Shown in pieces: positions 1 through 10,165 of a stretch of DNA of 64,000 nt. Both the position numbers and the translations under genes were made by a program. How positions within the stretch are numbered: position 1 is the stretch's first letter; each line of letters starts with the position of its first letter. The notes beneath the pieces are model-generated. The model was not told the origin of the DNA. It saw only the letters and a program-made list of their open reading frames with translations, and ran no database searches. Location of the stretch: positions 1,096,288 through 1,160,287 of the forward strand of contig JAOSKN010000002.1 in assembly GCA_027493525.1 (NCBI GenBank), read 5' to 3'. This DNA is from Planctomycetota bacterium (GTDB lineage Bacteria > Planctomycetota > SZUA-567 > H5-PLA8).

Positions 1-1450
1 GCCAGCAGGCCCAGGCGTGGACGGGCGGATTGACGTCGCCGAAGGCCCATTCGTAGGCGGGGATCTGCCCGTTGGGGTGCATGTACCATTCGCGCAGCAT
101 CAGGGTGAGCTGGCGCTTGGCGAACTCGATGTCGATCAGGGCGATGGGCACGGTGTGGAAGGCCAGATCCCACGCGGCGAACCAGGGGTACTCCCACTTG
201 TCGGGCATGGAGATGACGTCGTTGCAGTGCATGTGGGCCCAATCCCGGTTGCGGCCCTTCTTCCTGTCGGCCGGCGGCGGGGGTCCGGCGGGGTCGCCCT
301 TGAGCCATTTCTCCACGTTGTAATGGAACCATTCCTTGGACCACATCAGGCCGGCGAAGGCCTGGCGCTGCACCAGCCGCTCGTCGTCGGTGAGCTGGCG
401 CGGCTGGACGCTGGCGTAGAACTCGTCGGCCTCGCGGACGCGCTTGTCCCAGTGTTCGTCGTAGTCCTTGAAGGGCTGGTCGAGGTGTCCGTCGCGCAGG
501 CGCAGGCGGACGACCTTTGAGCCCCCGGCGGGGATCCTCAACTTGTAATGCGCCGCGACCTTGGTGCCCTTGCGTCCGGGGTTGACGGTCTGCGCGCCGT
601 GGATCAGGTGGTCGTTGATGCCGTCCTTCGGGTAGGGGGTCGTGTTGGGGGCGTTCCAGAGGCGCTGCGTGTTGGATTCATTCTCGCAGAAGAGCAATTC
701 GGGGTTGTCCTCGCAGAAGAGGAAGTAGGTGCCGATGTGCTCGTGATTGGCCTCGACTTCGCCCGGGCCGGTGGCCTGCAGGTGGGGCTTGGGCTGGTCC
801 TCGTAACCCCAGGACCAGATGTTGCGGAACCAGAGGGTCGGGAGGACGTGGAGTTCGGAGTCCTCCGGGCCGCGATTGTGGATCGTGAACTTGATCAGGA
901 TGTCGCGCTGCCCGGCTTTCGCGTACTCGAGGAAGACGTCGAAGTAGCGGTTCTGGTCGAAGATGCCGGTGTCGCAGAGTTCGAACTCCTCGGCATGGAA
1001 GCCGCGCCCGCGGTTTTCGTTGAGCAGCCGGGAGTACGGGAATTCGGCCTGCGGGTACTTGTAGAGCATCTTCATGTAGGAGTGCGTCGGGGTGCTGTCG
1101 AGATAGAAGTAATAGTCCTTGCAGTCCTCGCCGTGGTTGCCTTCGCTGCCGGTGAGCCCGAACATGCGCTCCTTGAGGATGGGGTCCTTGCCGTTCCAGA
1201 GGGCGAGGGCGAAGCAGAGTTTCTGGAGCCGGTCGCAGATCCCGCCCAGGCCGTCCTCGTTCCAGCGGTAAACCCTGGAGCGGGCGTGGTCGTGGGGGAA
1301 GTAGTCCCAGGCGCTGCCGCCGGGGGAGTAGTCCTCGCGGACGGTGCCCCAGGCGCGTTCGCTGAGGTAGGGCCCCCAGTCCTTCCAGTCGGCCTCGCGG
1401 CGCGTGGTCGCGTGCAGGCGTTCTTCTTCGGCGGTCGTCGGCTTGTTCAT
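1..1450 (-). CDS. MGH1-like (GH63-related) glucosidase, C-terminal part outside window
   Basis: This open frame runs off the left edge, so only about the first 483 residues are visible. The protein starts MNKPTTAEEE and has no signal peptide, so it is probably cytoplasmic. It resembles the large bacterial 'glucosidase' family with an MGH1-like alpha/alpha-toroid catalytic domain. Typical features seen are an N-terminal beta-rich region with ERMFGLTG and GNHGED, followed by the toroid start with QAFAGLMWSKEWFHYNVEKW and, near the edge, WFAAWDLAFH. Members of this family remove glucose from alpha-linked oligosaccharides. It lies 24 bases after the stop of the upstream debranching-enzyme gene on the same strand, which suggests a two-gene alpha-glucan operon. 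GAGGG lies a few bases before the ATG. The family call is from recognition; substrate is inferred. Confidence 0.8.
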   Translation of the reverse strand, partial: MNKPTTAEEERLHATTRREADWKDWGPYLSERAWGTVREDYSPGGSAWDYFPHDHARSRVYRWNEDGLGGICDRLQKLCFALALWNGKDPILKERMFGLTGSEGNHGEDCKDYYFYLDSTPTHSYMKMLYKYPQAEFPYSRLLNENRGRGFHAEEFELCDTGIFDQNRYFDVFLEYAKAGQRDILIKFTIHNRGPEDSELHVLPTLWFRNIWSWGYEDQPKPHLQATGPGEVEANHEHIGTYFLFCEDNPELLFCENESNTQRLWNAPNTTPYPKDGINDHLIHGAQTVNPGRKGTKVAAHYKLRIPAGGSKVVRLRLRDGHLDQPFKDYDEHWDKRVREADEFYASVQPRQLTDDERLVQRQAFAGLMWSKEWFHYNVEKWLKGDPAGPPPPADRKKGRNRDWAHMHCNDVISMPDKWEYPWFAAWDLAFHTVPIALIDIEFAKRQLTLMLREWYMHPNGQIPAYEWAFGDVNPPVHAWACW

Positions 1451-1474
1451 GGCGTAACCCTCGGGATCCGTACG

Positions 1475-3452
1475 TCAACGAGTGCGGCTCCAGTCCATCA
1501 GTTTTCGGCGCGCGCGGAGCAGTTCGGCGACGCTCCAGGCCTGCGCGAAGCAGCCGCGCGGCGCGTGCGGGGCCTCGGCGTCGAAAGATCTCCGAAACGC
1601 TGCCCAGGCCTTCCTGGTCGAGGTGCCCCACCAGCGGGTCCAGCAGCGCGCCCAGATGCTCCACGGCGCCGGGCTCGTTCCCGCGCACGTTCAGGTAGGC
1701 GTCCACGTAAGGCCCGATCAGCCAGCCCCAGACCGTGCCTTGGTGGTAGCCGCCGTCGCGCTGCAAGGGTCCCCCGCCGTAGCGCGGGACGTACGCGCCG
1801 TCGGACGGCTCCAGGCTGCGCAGGCCCATGGGCGTCAGCAGTTCGCGGGAGACGGCGTCCAGGACGGCGCGCTCCCTCTCGGGCGGGAGCAGCCGGTGCG
1901 GCAGCGCCAGCGCGAAGATCTGGTTGGGGCGCAGCGCCCCGTCGCCCCGCCCGTCGTCGCCGACCACGTCGTACAGGCAGCCCCGCGCCTCGTTCCAGAA
2001 GGCCGCGTTGAAGGCCGCCTTCGCGCGCGCGGCGGCTTCGTCGTAGCGCCGGGCCTGCGCGGCATGTTTCAGGCGCGCGGCGAAATCGCGCATGCAACAG
2101 AGCGCGTTGTACCACAGCGCGTCGATCTCCACGGGCTTGCCGATCCGCGGCGTGACCACCCAGTCGCCGACCTTCGCGTCCATCCAGGTGAGCTGAACCC
2201 CGGGCTGGCCGCCGCGGAGCAGTCCGTCCTCGGCGACCTTGATCCCGTAGCGCGTGCCGGCCTCGTGCGCGGCGACCATGCCTTCCAGGACGGGCCAGAG
2301 TTCCTTCAGGAGCGCGTCGTCGCCGGAGGCCTCGTGGTGGCGGTGCACGGCGTGGAAGAACCAAGGCGCGGCATCGATGGTGTTGTACTCGGGCGCCTCT
2401 CCATGGTCGGGGAAGCGGTTGGGGATCATGCCGCCGTCGATGTGCGCGGCGAAGGTGCGCAGGATCGCGCCGGCTTCCTCGAGCCGCCCCGACGGCAGGC
2501 ACAGCCCCGGCAGCGAAATCAGCGTATCCCGGCCCCAGTCCCCGAACCACGGGTAGCCGGCGATCACCGTGCGCCCGCCGGAGCCGCGGCGGACCACGAA
2601 CTGGTCAGCCGCCAGGAGGAGGCGCTGCGTGGCCCGGTCGGCGCCGGGGATCGCGGCGGCGACTTTTTCGCGGCGCGCCCGTTCCTGCTGCGCCAACGCT
2701 TCGGCCTTGGCAAACGGAGTCGGCGCCAGCCCCGCGACGAAGCCCGTCCAGCGCCCGTCCCCGCGCAGGTCGAGGGTCGCGACGCCGGGCACGAACTGGT
2801 CTTCTTCGAAGTCCAGCCCACGCTCCTGCTCGATCCGGTACTGGTACCGCCGCCGCCACTCGGGCGCGGCGCGGTAGGCGAACGCATCCAGGCCGAAGCA
2901 GAGCGCCGGCATGCCGCGGTAGGGACTGAAGACGAGGGTTCCCGACGACTCGGCCGCGCGCCCGTCGATCGCGTCGTTGGCATGCGCGAGCGCGTGGTAG
3001 TCGCGGTAGGCCAGGCGCGGCGCGAGTTCCAGCTTCGCGCCGCCGCCTCCGAAGAGCCGGTAGCGCACCACGACGCTGTCCGTGTCGTAGGGGAGGAAGA
3101 GTTCGCGCTCGATCCGCGCGCCGCCGACCTGCCAGACCCAGACGGGCCACGGAGCGAGCCGGAACTCGACCAGGAAGCGGTGCCCATCGGGGTGGATCGC
3201 GCCGGGAAACTCGTGGGCGGCCAGAGAGATGCTCTGGCTGCCGAGGAGGACCCGTTCATCCACGCCGCTCAGCAGCGTACGCCGCAGGAGCGGCGGCTCG
3301 AGCGCGGGGATCAGCCAGCCGTGGTAGCGCCGGGTGGCCGGTCCGGCAACGGTGCCCGCGGCGAAGCCGCCCCGGCCGTTGGTTTCGAGCCATTCCCGGC
3401 CGCGCGCGGCTTCGTAGTGGGCGCAGGTTTCGGGTCCGAGTTTGAGCCACAT
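1475..3452 (-). CDS. amylo-alpha-1,6-glucosidase / glycogen debranching enzyme (GDE_C type), frameshifted near its 3' end
   Basis: The protein (about 658 residues once corrected) starts MWLKLGPETC and has the expected debranching-enzyme layout: an N-terminal GDE-like beta domain (REWLETNGRGGFAAGTVAG) and a C-terminal alpha/alpha-toroid with WFGDWGRDTLISLPG and QLTWMDAKVGDWVVTPR, the usual catalytic region. It would hydrolyse alpha-1,6 branches of glycogen-like glucans. The reading frame is broken at an AAA run at 1584-1586 (plus strand). Removing one base restores the normal family ending after SEIF (DAEAPHAPRGCFAQAW) and a TGA at 1475-1477. As written, the frame instead reads on into the neighbouring gene in a wrong frame. 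An alternative upstream ATG exists at 3488 without a convincing ribosome site. The indel could be a real mutation or a sequencing error. Confidence 0.82.
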
Positions 3453-3737
3453 GATCTCAGGTAAGGCCCCCGGATTCAGGCTGCGCATTCGGCATACACA
3501 ACACGATGCTATATCGAAGAGCCTACCGAAGCCTCATGCTCCTGCAACCGCACAGTGTGTGAAACTGGCTTAAAGTTTGAGAATTCATAGGCTTGCCAAT
3601 GTGGATTGGCAGGGTTTACTATCGCGGGGCGAGAGCGAAGAAGGGCGGCCTGAACCTTGTGCATGTAACCAGTGGAGTGGCAACCTGTTATGCTTTGAAT
3701 TCAACTTTCGCGTTATTCGTAGCAGGAGCGAATCGCT

Positions 3738-3820
3738 GGCGCGGATGATACCTTGCACGTCGTACCCTCGAAGGGTAGGATAGCGCCGCAGTCAGAAAAG
3801 GCCCTCGCGGGCTTTTTCTA
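3738..3820 (+). ncRNA. candidate structured leader or small RNA ending in a terminator-like hairpin
   Basis: GGCGC at 3738-3742 can pair with GCGCC at 3783-3787, enclosing an inner hairpin TACCCT (3763-3768)/AGGGTA (3772-3777). Immediately after comes a perfect 11-bp hairpin ending in T5. The order 'folded domain then intrinsic terminator' ahead of nusA is what an attenuated leader or a short standalone RNA would look like. I do not recognise it as a known riboswitch, tRNA or 6S RNA. The folding is seen in sequence; function is inferred. Confidence 0.35.
3794..3819 (+). terminator. intrinsic-terminator-like hairpin upstream of nusA
   Basis: AGAAAAGGCCC (3794-3804), loop TCGC, then GGGCTTTTTCT (3809-3819) form an uninterrupted 11-bp stem with one G-T pair. 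The 3' arm contains T5. It lies about 155 bases before the nusA ATG on the same strand, so it would end a leader or small RNA, or attenuate the nusA operon. Confidence 0.55.
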
Positions 3821-3974
3821 TTGGATCGCGCAGCCGACAGACCTCCTCTGCCTCGACCGCTATGGCGAAGCACGGCTCGCGACCCAGAACGGAACCGGCC
3901 CGTGCCGGTGTTCGTGTCTGGGCGGCGGGGAGGATCCTGTTCGGCCGACGCAGGCCGGGAGGCACGTACCCAAG

Positions 3975-5264
<1,290 letters not shown>

Positions 5265-5416
5265 GAGCAGGACGTGGTGCGCAAGAGCGGAAACCACGAA
5301 GGCAGGTCGGCTCAGTGAGCCGGCTGCGACTATCGATCCGCGGTACCTGAACGCCTTCCGGCCAACTGGTCGGGGGCGTGGCCCGCGGCCAGGCCCCCAG
5401 GCTCGGAAGGACGAGT

Positions 5417-8125
5417 ATGGCGAAGTCCACCACCGTAAAACCCGTGCCCACCGGCATTCGCGTCAGCCAGTTGGCCAAGGAATTCGGCATCCCGAGCAAG
5501 GTGCTGCTCGAGAAGGCCCAGGAGCTGAAGATCGAGGTGAAGAACGCCTCGAGCACGCTCACGCGCGGCCAGGCCGACCGGCTGCGGGCCAAGTTCGGCA
5601 GCAGCGAGGAACTCCGCGCGGCGCTGGAGCAGAAGCGCAAATCGGCCAAAAAGAAGCCCGTCAAGGCCGCCCAGAAGGACGAAGCGGAGGTCGAGGTCGA
5701 GGCGGACGAGGTCGAGGAGGCCGCGGAGACCGAGGTCGCCGAGCCGGCGGTCGAAGAGGTGGCGGCGGCGGTTGAACCGGCCGAGGCCCCGCCGGTTCAA
5801 GCCCCCGAGCCCGAGCCGGAAGTTCAGCCTGCCGCGCCGGTCGTCGAGGCGCCTGCCCCCGCGCCCTTGGCGGTCGAAGCCAAACCCGAGCCCGAGAAGC
5901 CCCGTGAAGTCCGCTTCCTGCAAGCCGGCCCGGACATCTCGCCTCCAATGCGCGGGGTCGAACCGGCGAACGCGGCCGATACCCGCTTTGGCGTCGTGAT
6001 GACCGCCGACAAGGCGCGCGAGGTTCATGGCGAAGCGCAGACCGTCCGCGACAAGCGCGGCCGCACCACCGCGGTCGAGTCCAAGGCCGTGGACGATTTC
6101 AAGGCTCAGGTCAGCTACCCCAAGATGGCCGAACTGAGCGCCGAGGAAGACGCGAAGCGCGGGTTTGGCGTGGGCGGGGCCGGGGGCGCCGGCCGCGGGC
6201 GCCGGCCCGCCGGGCGCGTGGCCGGAGGACGCCGCTCCCGCCGGCACGGCGCGGCGCTGCTGAACGACGAAGAGCGCGTCCGCGGGCGGCGCAAGGCGCA
6301 GCGCAAGAGCCTCGACGACAAACCCGCCGTCGTCCGTTCGGGCCAGGCCGAAGTCGCCAGCCCCGTCACGGTGAAGAACCTGTGCGAAGCGCTGGGCATC
6401 AAGTCCACGCTGCTGATCGCCAAGTTCTTCCAGGAAGGCAAGATGGTCCGCATCAACGACATCCTGACCGACTCGGACGCCGAACTGTACGCCGCCGAAT
6501 TCGATCCGCTGGGCTTCGGAATCAAGATCAAGAAGGCCCGCGATATCGAGGAAGAACTGCTGAGCCAGGCCGAGCGGGAGGACCGCCCCGAGGACCTCGT
6601 CCCCCGCGCGCCGGTCGTCACCGTGATGGGCCACGTCGACCACGGCAAGACCTCGCTCCTGGACAGCATCCGCAAGACCAAGGTCGCGGCCGGCGAGGCC
6701 GGCGGGATCACCCAGCACATCGGCGCCTACCGCATCCGGACCGCCCGCGGCGACGTGACCTTCCTGGATACGCCCGGCCACAAGGCCTTCACCGAGATGC
6801 GCGCGCGCGGCGCCAACGTCACCGACATGGTGATCCTCGTCGTCGCCGCCAACGACGGCGTGATGCCGCAAACCGAGGAGGCCATCAGCCACACCAAGGC
6901 CGCCAAGAAGCCCATGATCGTCGCGCTCAACAAGATCGACCTTAAGGAAGCCAACCCCGAGAAGGTCAAGGGCGAACTGGCCGCCAAGGAAGTGATCGTC
7001 GAGGATTACGGCGGGCAGGTCGGCTGCCTCCCGGTCTCGGCGCTCACCGGAAATGGCATCGACGAACTGCTCGACCGCATCGTGCTGGAGTCCGAGCTGC
7101 TTGAGTTGAAGGCCAACCCGAACAAGCACGCGGTGGGCACGGTGGTCGAGGCGCACAAGGACCAGGGGCGCGGCATCGTGGCGACGCTGTTGGTTCAGGA
7201 AGGCACGCTCAAGCCCGGCGACGTGCTGGTGGCGGGGCACGCCTACGGCACCGTGCGGCAGCTTCTGGACGACACCGGCGCGGAGCGCGACGAGGCCGGC
7301 CCCTCGGACCCCGTGCTCATCACCGGCCTCAACGACGTGCCGCTGGCGGGCGAACGCTTTCACGTGCTGGACGACATCAAGATGGCGGCGGAAGTCGCCG
7401 AGAACCGCGCCATGGCCCTGCGCCAGGAAGGCCTCAGCGCGCGGCAGCACGTCACGCTGGAAAACCTCCACGACATGCTTGCGCAGGGCCAGGTGGCCAG
7501 CCTGCGCCTGATCGTGAAGGTGGACGTGATGGGCTCGTTGAACCCGGTCATTAACGCCGCGATCGAGCTCTCCACCTCCGAAGTGAAGGTCGAGGTGATC
7601 CATTCGGCCGTCGGTTCGATCAACGAGACGGACATTCACCTGGCCGACGCCTCCGACGCGATCCTCATCGGCTTTAACGTGACGGCCGATCCCGGCGCGC
7701 GCCGGCTGGCCGACGAGCGCGGCGTCGAGATCCGCACCTACAAGGTCATCTACGAGCTGCTCGAGGAATGCCGCAAGGCGCTCGAGGGGCTGCTCAAGCC
7801 GATCGAGAAGGAGGTCGTGCAGGGGCACCTGGAGGTGCGGCAGACCTTCAAGATCTCCCGCGTCGGCACGGTGGCCGGTTGCTACGTCACCGACGGCACG
7901 ATCCAGCGCAACAGCAGCGTGCGCCTGGTCCGCGACGGCAAGCCCGTCTGGACCGGGAGGCTTGGCAGCCTCAAGCGCGTCAAGGACGACGCGCGCGAGG
8001 TCCGCGAGGGCTTCGAGTGCGGCCTGAAGCTCGACGGCTACGACGACGTGAAGAGCGGCGACACGATCGAGGTCTTCGCCGTGGAGAAGATCGCGCGCAC
8101 GCTGGAGGGGGCGGAAAAGAAGTAG
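5417..8125 (+). CDS. infB: translation initiation factor IF-2
   Basis: IF-2 is the GTPase that places initiator tRNA on the ribosome. The 902-residue protein has an N-terminal IF2_N helical motif (VSQLAKEFGIPSKVLLEKAQEL), a long Ala/Glu/Pro-rich linker (about 75-170), and a Gly/Arg-rich segment (about 245-290). A second IF2_N-like domain (VKNLCEALGIKSTLLIAKFF) precedes the GTPase core. G motifs are GHVDHGKT (about 404-411), DTPGH (about 450) and NKID (about 504). Domain II, III and C-terminal tRNA-binding domains follow. ATG 5417 is preceded by GGAAGG at a 6-base spacing; an in-frame GTG 13 codons upstream is less likely. The 152-base gap after nusA contains no gene. Confidence 0.97.
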   Translation: MAKSTTVKPVPTGIRVSQLAKEFGIPSKVLLEKAQELKIEVKNASSTLTRGQADRLRAKFGSSEELRAALEQKRKSAKKKPVKAAQKDEAEVEVEADEVEEAAETEVAEPAVEEVAAAVEPAEAPPVQAPEPEPEVQPAAPVVEAPAPAPLAVEAKPEPEKPREVRFLQAGPDISPPMRGVEPANAADTRFGVVMTADKAREVHGEAQTVRDKRGRTTAVESKAVDDFKAQVSYPKMAELSAEEDAKRGFGVGGAGGAGRGRRPAGRVAGGRRSRRHGAALLNDEERVRGRRKAQRKSLDDKPAVVRSGQAEVASPVTVKNLCEALGIKSTLLIAKFFQEGKMVRINDILTDSDAELYAAEFDPLGFGIKIKKARDIEEELLSQAEREDRPEDLVPRAPVVTVMGHVDHGKTSLLDSIRKTKVAAGEAGGITQHIGAYRIRTARGDVTFLDTPGHKAFTEMRARGANVTDMVILVVAANDGVMPQTEEAISHTKAAKKPMIVALNKIDLKEANPEKVKGELAAKEVIVEDYGGQVGCLPVSALTGNGIDELLDRIVLESELLELKANPNKHAVGTVVEAHKDQGRGIVATLLVQEGTLKPGDVLVAGHAYGTVRQLLDDTGAERDEAGPSDPVLITGLNDVPLAGERFHVLDDIKMAAEVAENRAMALRQEGLSARQHVTLENLHDMLAQGQVASLRLIVKVDVMGSLNPVINAAIELSTSEVKVEVIHSAVGSINETDIHLADASDAILIGFNVTADPGARRLADERGVEIRTYKVIYELLEECRKALEGLLKPIEKEVVQGHLEVRQTFKISRVGTVAGCYVTDGTIQRNSSVRLVRDGKPVWTGRLGSLKRVKDDAREVREGFECGLKLDGYDDVKSGDTIEVFAVEKIARTLEGAEKK

Positions 8126-8138
8126 CCCGACCGGCGGC

Positions 8139-8459
8139 ATGAACGAACCCCGTGAACTCTGGGTCGCGGTGTTGCGCCTGGACCTGGGCATCCCCGGCGC
8201 GCGCTCCAAAAAGGACCGCCGCCAGGTCGTGCGCAGCCTGAAGGAGCGGCTGCGGAGCCGCTTCGGGGTTTCCTGCGTGGAAGTCGGCGACGTGGAGAGC
8301 TGGACGCGGGCGGCCCTGGGGCTTTCCTTCTGCGCCGGCGCGGAAGGCGAATGCGGGAAGCTGGCCGACGAGATCGTCGAATACGCGCGCAACGACCCCG
8401 GCGCGATGCTGGGCCGCGTCGAGCGGGACGTTTTTCGCTACGCGGGCGAAGAAACCTGA
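8139..8459 (+). CDS. DUF503 / YlxP-like protein
   Basis: This 106-residue protein matches the DUF503 family of small proteins that commonly lies between infB and rbfA. Recognisable features are the N-terminal strand AVLRLDLGIPGARSKKDRRQVVRSLKERL and the central V-x-E-V-G-D segment. The cellular role of the family is not well settled; the invariant genomic position suggests ribosome biogenesis or translation. It starts 13 bases after the infB stop, so the two are almost certainly co-transcribed. Confidence 0.88.
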   Translation: MNEPRELWVAVLRLDLGIPGARSKKDRRQVVRSLKERLRSRFGVSCVEVGDVESWTRAALGLSFCAGAEGECGKLADEIVEYARNDPGAMLGRVERDVFRYAGEET

Positions 8460-8507
8460 TACAAACGCCCCCTGGCGCGTCTTGAATATGAAAGCCCGGT
8501 TCCAACC

Positions 8508-8933
8508 ATGAGCGTGCGCACCGAACGGCTGAAGGAAGTGATCCGGGCACGCGCCTCGGAGCTGATCCTCTACGAACTGAACGACCCGCGGATCGGGTTC
8601 TGCACGGTCACGAAAGTGGACCTGGCCAAGGATCTCTCCTACGCGCGCATCCACGTCTCGGTGCTGGGCGACGAGGCGCACAAGCGGAACACGATGCGCG
8701 CGTTGCAGTCCTCGCGGGGCCTGATCCAGCGCGAAGTCGCGCAGGCGCTCAAGACCCGCACCACGCCGCACGTCGAACTGCAGTTGGACGAATCCATCGA
8801 GCGCTCGTTCCGGATCCTGGAAAAGATCAAGGAAGCGCGCGCGTCGGACTCCGACGGCGGCCAGCCGCGGGCCGAAGCGCCCCCGGCCGAGGAGATTCCC
8901 GAATCCGGCGAGAAGGAGGATGCCTCACGATGA
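8508..8933 (+). CDS. rbfA: ribosome-binding factor A
   Basis: RbfA is a KH-like protein that helps mature the 16S rRNA 5' end on the 30S subunit. The 141-residue product shows the family opening (RTERLKEVIRARASELI), the central segment DPRIGFCTVTKVDLAKDLSYARIHVS and the HVELQLDESIERSFRILEKI region. The last 30 residues are an acidic, low-complexity tail. It follows DUF503 by 48 bases and its stop overlaps the next ATG (ATGA), indicating translational coupling to the lipoprotein gene. Confidence 0.95.
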   Translation: MSVRTERLKEVIRARASELILYELNDPRIGFCTVTKVDLAKDLSYARIHVSVLGDEAHKRNTMRALQSSRGLIQREVAQALKTRTTPHVELQLDESIERSFRILEKIKEARASDSDGGQPRAEAPPAEEIPESGEKEDASR

Positions 8934-9253
8934 ACACGAAGAGACCGGGCGCGCGGTTTGCAGCGCGCCTGCTGTGCTGCGCCGCGCTCTTAGGCGCCCC
9001 CGCGTTCACCCTGAGCGCCTGCAAGCGCCCGGGCGTCCCAAGCCTCAGCGGCCCCGGCAAACTTCACGACATCACCCAGGTCCGCCGCGGCATGTCGCCG
9101 AACGAAGTGCGCCGGATCATGGGCAGCGACTACAAGCTGATCATGGAAGAAGGCATGCAGGGTATGGACATGGGGATCTATGCCTGGGAGTACCCCGAAG
9201 GCCGCATCTACTTCAACACCGAAGGCGCATTCAAGGCCGAGCCGTTCCGTTAG
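8930..9253 (+). CDS. small lipoprotein with SmpA/BamE-like domain
   Basis: The 107-residue product starts MNTKRPGARF. It has a basic N-terminus and hydrophobic stretch ending in LSAC, a good lipobox with Cys at about residue 31. The mature part (ITQVRRGMSPNEVRRIMGSDYK) matches the SmpA/OmlA/BamE fold, where a helix with 'G-M-s-x-x-E-V' leads into a small beta sheet. BamE assists outer-membrane protein insertion, but many lipoproteins share the domain, so the exact role is uncertain. The ATG overlaps the rbfA stop by 4 bases, tying it to the translation operon. Confidence 0.72.
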   Translation: MNTKRPGARFAARLLCCAALLGAPAFTLSACKRPGVPSLSGPGKLHDITQVRRGMSPNEVRRIMGSDYKLIMEEGMQGMDMGIYAWEYPEGRIYFNTEGAFKAEPFR

Positions 9254-9312
9254 ACCCATCAGGACCCAATCCGCCTTGCCCGTCTCCCGGCGGCCCCTTA
9301 ATCTGTGCGGCC

Positions 9313-10131
9313 ATGAAGCAACCGTCCGGCTTGGCGAAAAGCCCGTCCTGCTACCTCACGACCCTGCTCGCCGCCCTGTACGCGGGTACGCTCTACGCCC
9401 AGGACTTCGATCCTGCTGCACGGGAAGGTTTCTCCTCCGAGGCGCTGCGGCAGTACATGGGGCTCCTGTTTTCGGCCGCGCCCTGGGGCTATCTGCTGCT
9501 CGCGCTCAGTTTCTTCATCCTGATCCTGGTGATCTTCTGCACGCGCAACGCGGGCGAGGCCTTCCGCAGCGGGAACAAGCAGGCCTTCGGTTCGCTGCCG
9601 GGGGTGCTCGACGCCGACGGGCTTCTGGACCTGCGCGACCAGCTCGAGACCGGCGCGGGCGGCTCCGGGCCGCTGCGCCGTTCGCTGCGCGTGGGGCTGG
9701 TGAAGAGCCGCGGGGGGCTGCTCATCTCCAAGTCCGCGGTGCTGGCCGCGTGGGACGCCGAGCGGCGGGCGTACCGGATCTGGCCGCAGGTGATGCTGGC
9801 GCTGGGCATGGTCTCCCTGGCGCTCTCGGTCCTCGCGGCCACGAACCAGTTGCCGATCCTGTTTCGGGGCTGGGAGGGCTCGACGGGCTTGATACGGCTG
9901 AGTGACGGCTCGCTCGAAGCCCTGCATCGCGCGCATGCGCTCCTGACCTGGGGCCTCACCAACACCTTCATCGGCCTGCTGCTGTACTTCGTCTTCGACC
10001 GCGTCACGCAGGCCTTCCTGAACGCTTCGACCGCCGCGTTGCTCCGTTACCTGGGCACGTCCACGGAAGAAGGCGCCGCGGCCTTCGCGCAGGCCCAGGG
10101 CGCGCAAGCCGTGGGCGCTTCCGACGCCTGA
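9313..10131 (+). CDS. membrane protein with ExbB/MotA-like topology, unassigned
   Basis: The 272-residue protein begins MKQPSGLAKS and may carry a cleavable signal (ending near LYAQ). Three hydrophobic segments are clear at about 57-76, 160-178 and 209-229, with a soluble loop of about 80 residues between the first two. That spacing and the C-terminal pair of helices recall ExbB/TolQ/MotA proton-channel proteins, but I see no decisive motif, so this is a weak analogy. No ExbD/TolR-type partner is next to it. It is followed after 34 bases by a secreted protein gene. Confidence 0.55.
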   Translation: MKQPSGLAKSPSCYLTTLLAALYAGTLYAQDFDPAAREGFSSEALRQYMGLLFSAAPWGYLLLALSFFILILVIFCTRNAGEAFRSGNKQAFGSLPGVLDADGLLDLRDQLETGAGGSGPLRRSLRVGLVKSRGGLLISKSAVLAAWDAERRAYRIWPQVMLALGMVSLALSVLAATNQLPILFRGWEGSTGLIRLSDGSLEALHRAHALLTWGLTNTFIGLLLYFVFDRVTQAFLNASTAALLRYLGTSTEEGAAAFAQAQGAQAVGASDA

Positions 10132-10165
10132 GCGCCCTTCAATCGACCTCCGCCGAGGATCCCGC

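Larger units (their letters stand above)
3453..3974. other. 522-bp intergenic region upstream of nusA (leader)
   Basis: This stretch separates the minus-strand glycosidases from the plus-strand nusA operon. It is less GC-rich than its surroundings and I see no convincing gene; rimP, which usually precedes nusA, is absent here. A 7-bp hairpin with arms TGCCAAT/ATTGGCA lies at 3594-3611. A larger folded segment and a terminator-like hairpin lie at 3738-3819. The open frame that continues upstream of nusA's ATG passes through that hairpin and has no family similarity, so I treat it as noncoding. Confidence 0.6.

Noticed and set aside
678..1475. continuation of the debranching-enzyme frame to 678
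   Set aside because: After the indel at 1584-1586 the frame reads antisense-like Arg/Pro-rich sequence through the downstream glucosidase gene. The correct ending lies in another frame at 1475.
3753..3974. 74-codon N-terminal extension of NusA
   Set aside because: It crosses a terminator-like hairpin, shows no NusA similarity and has no ribosome site, whereas ATG 3975 has GGGAGG.
9313..10131. calling the membrane protein ExbB or MotA
   Set aside because: Only the helix spacing fits; the conserved residues and an ExbD partner are missing.
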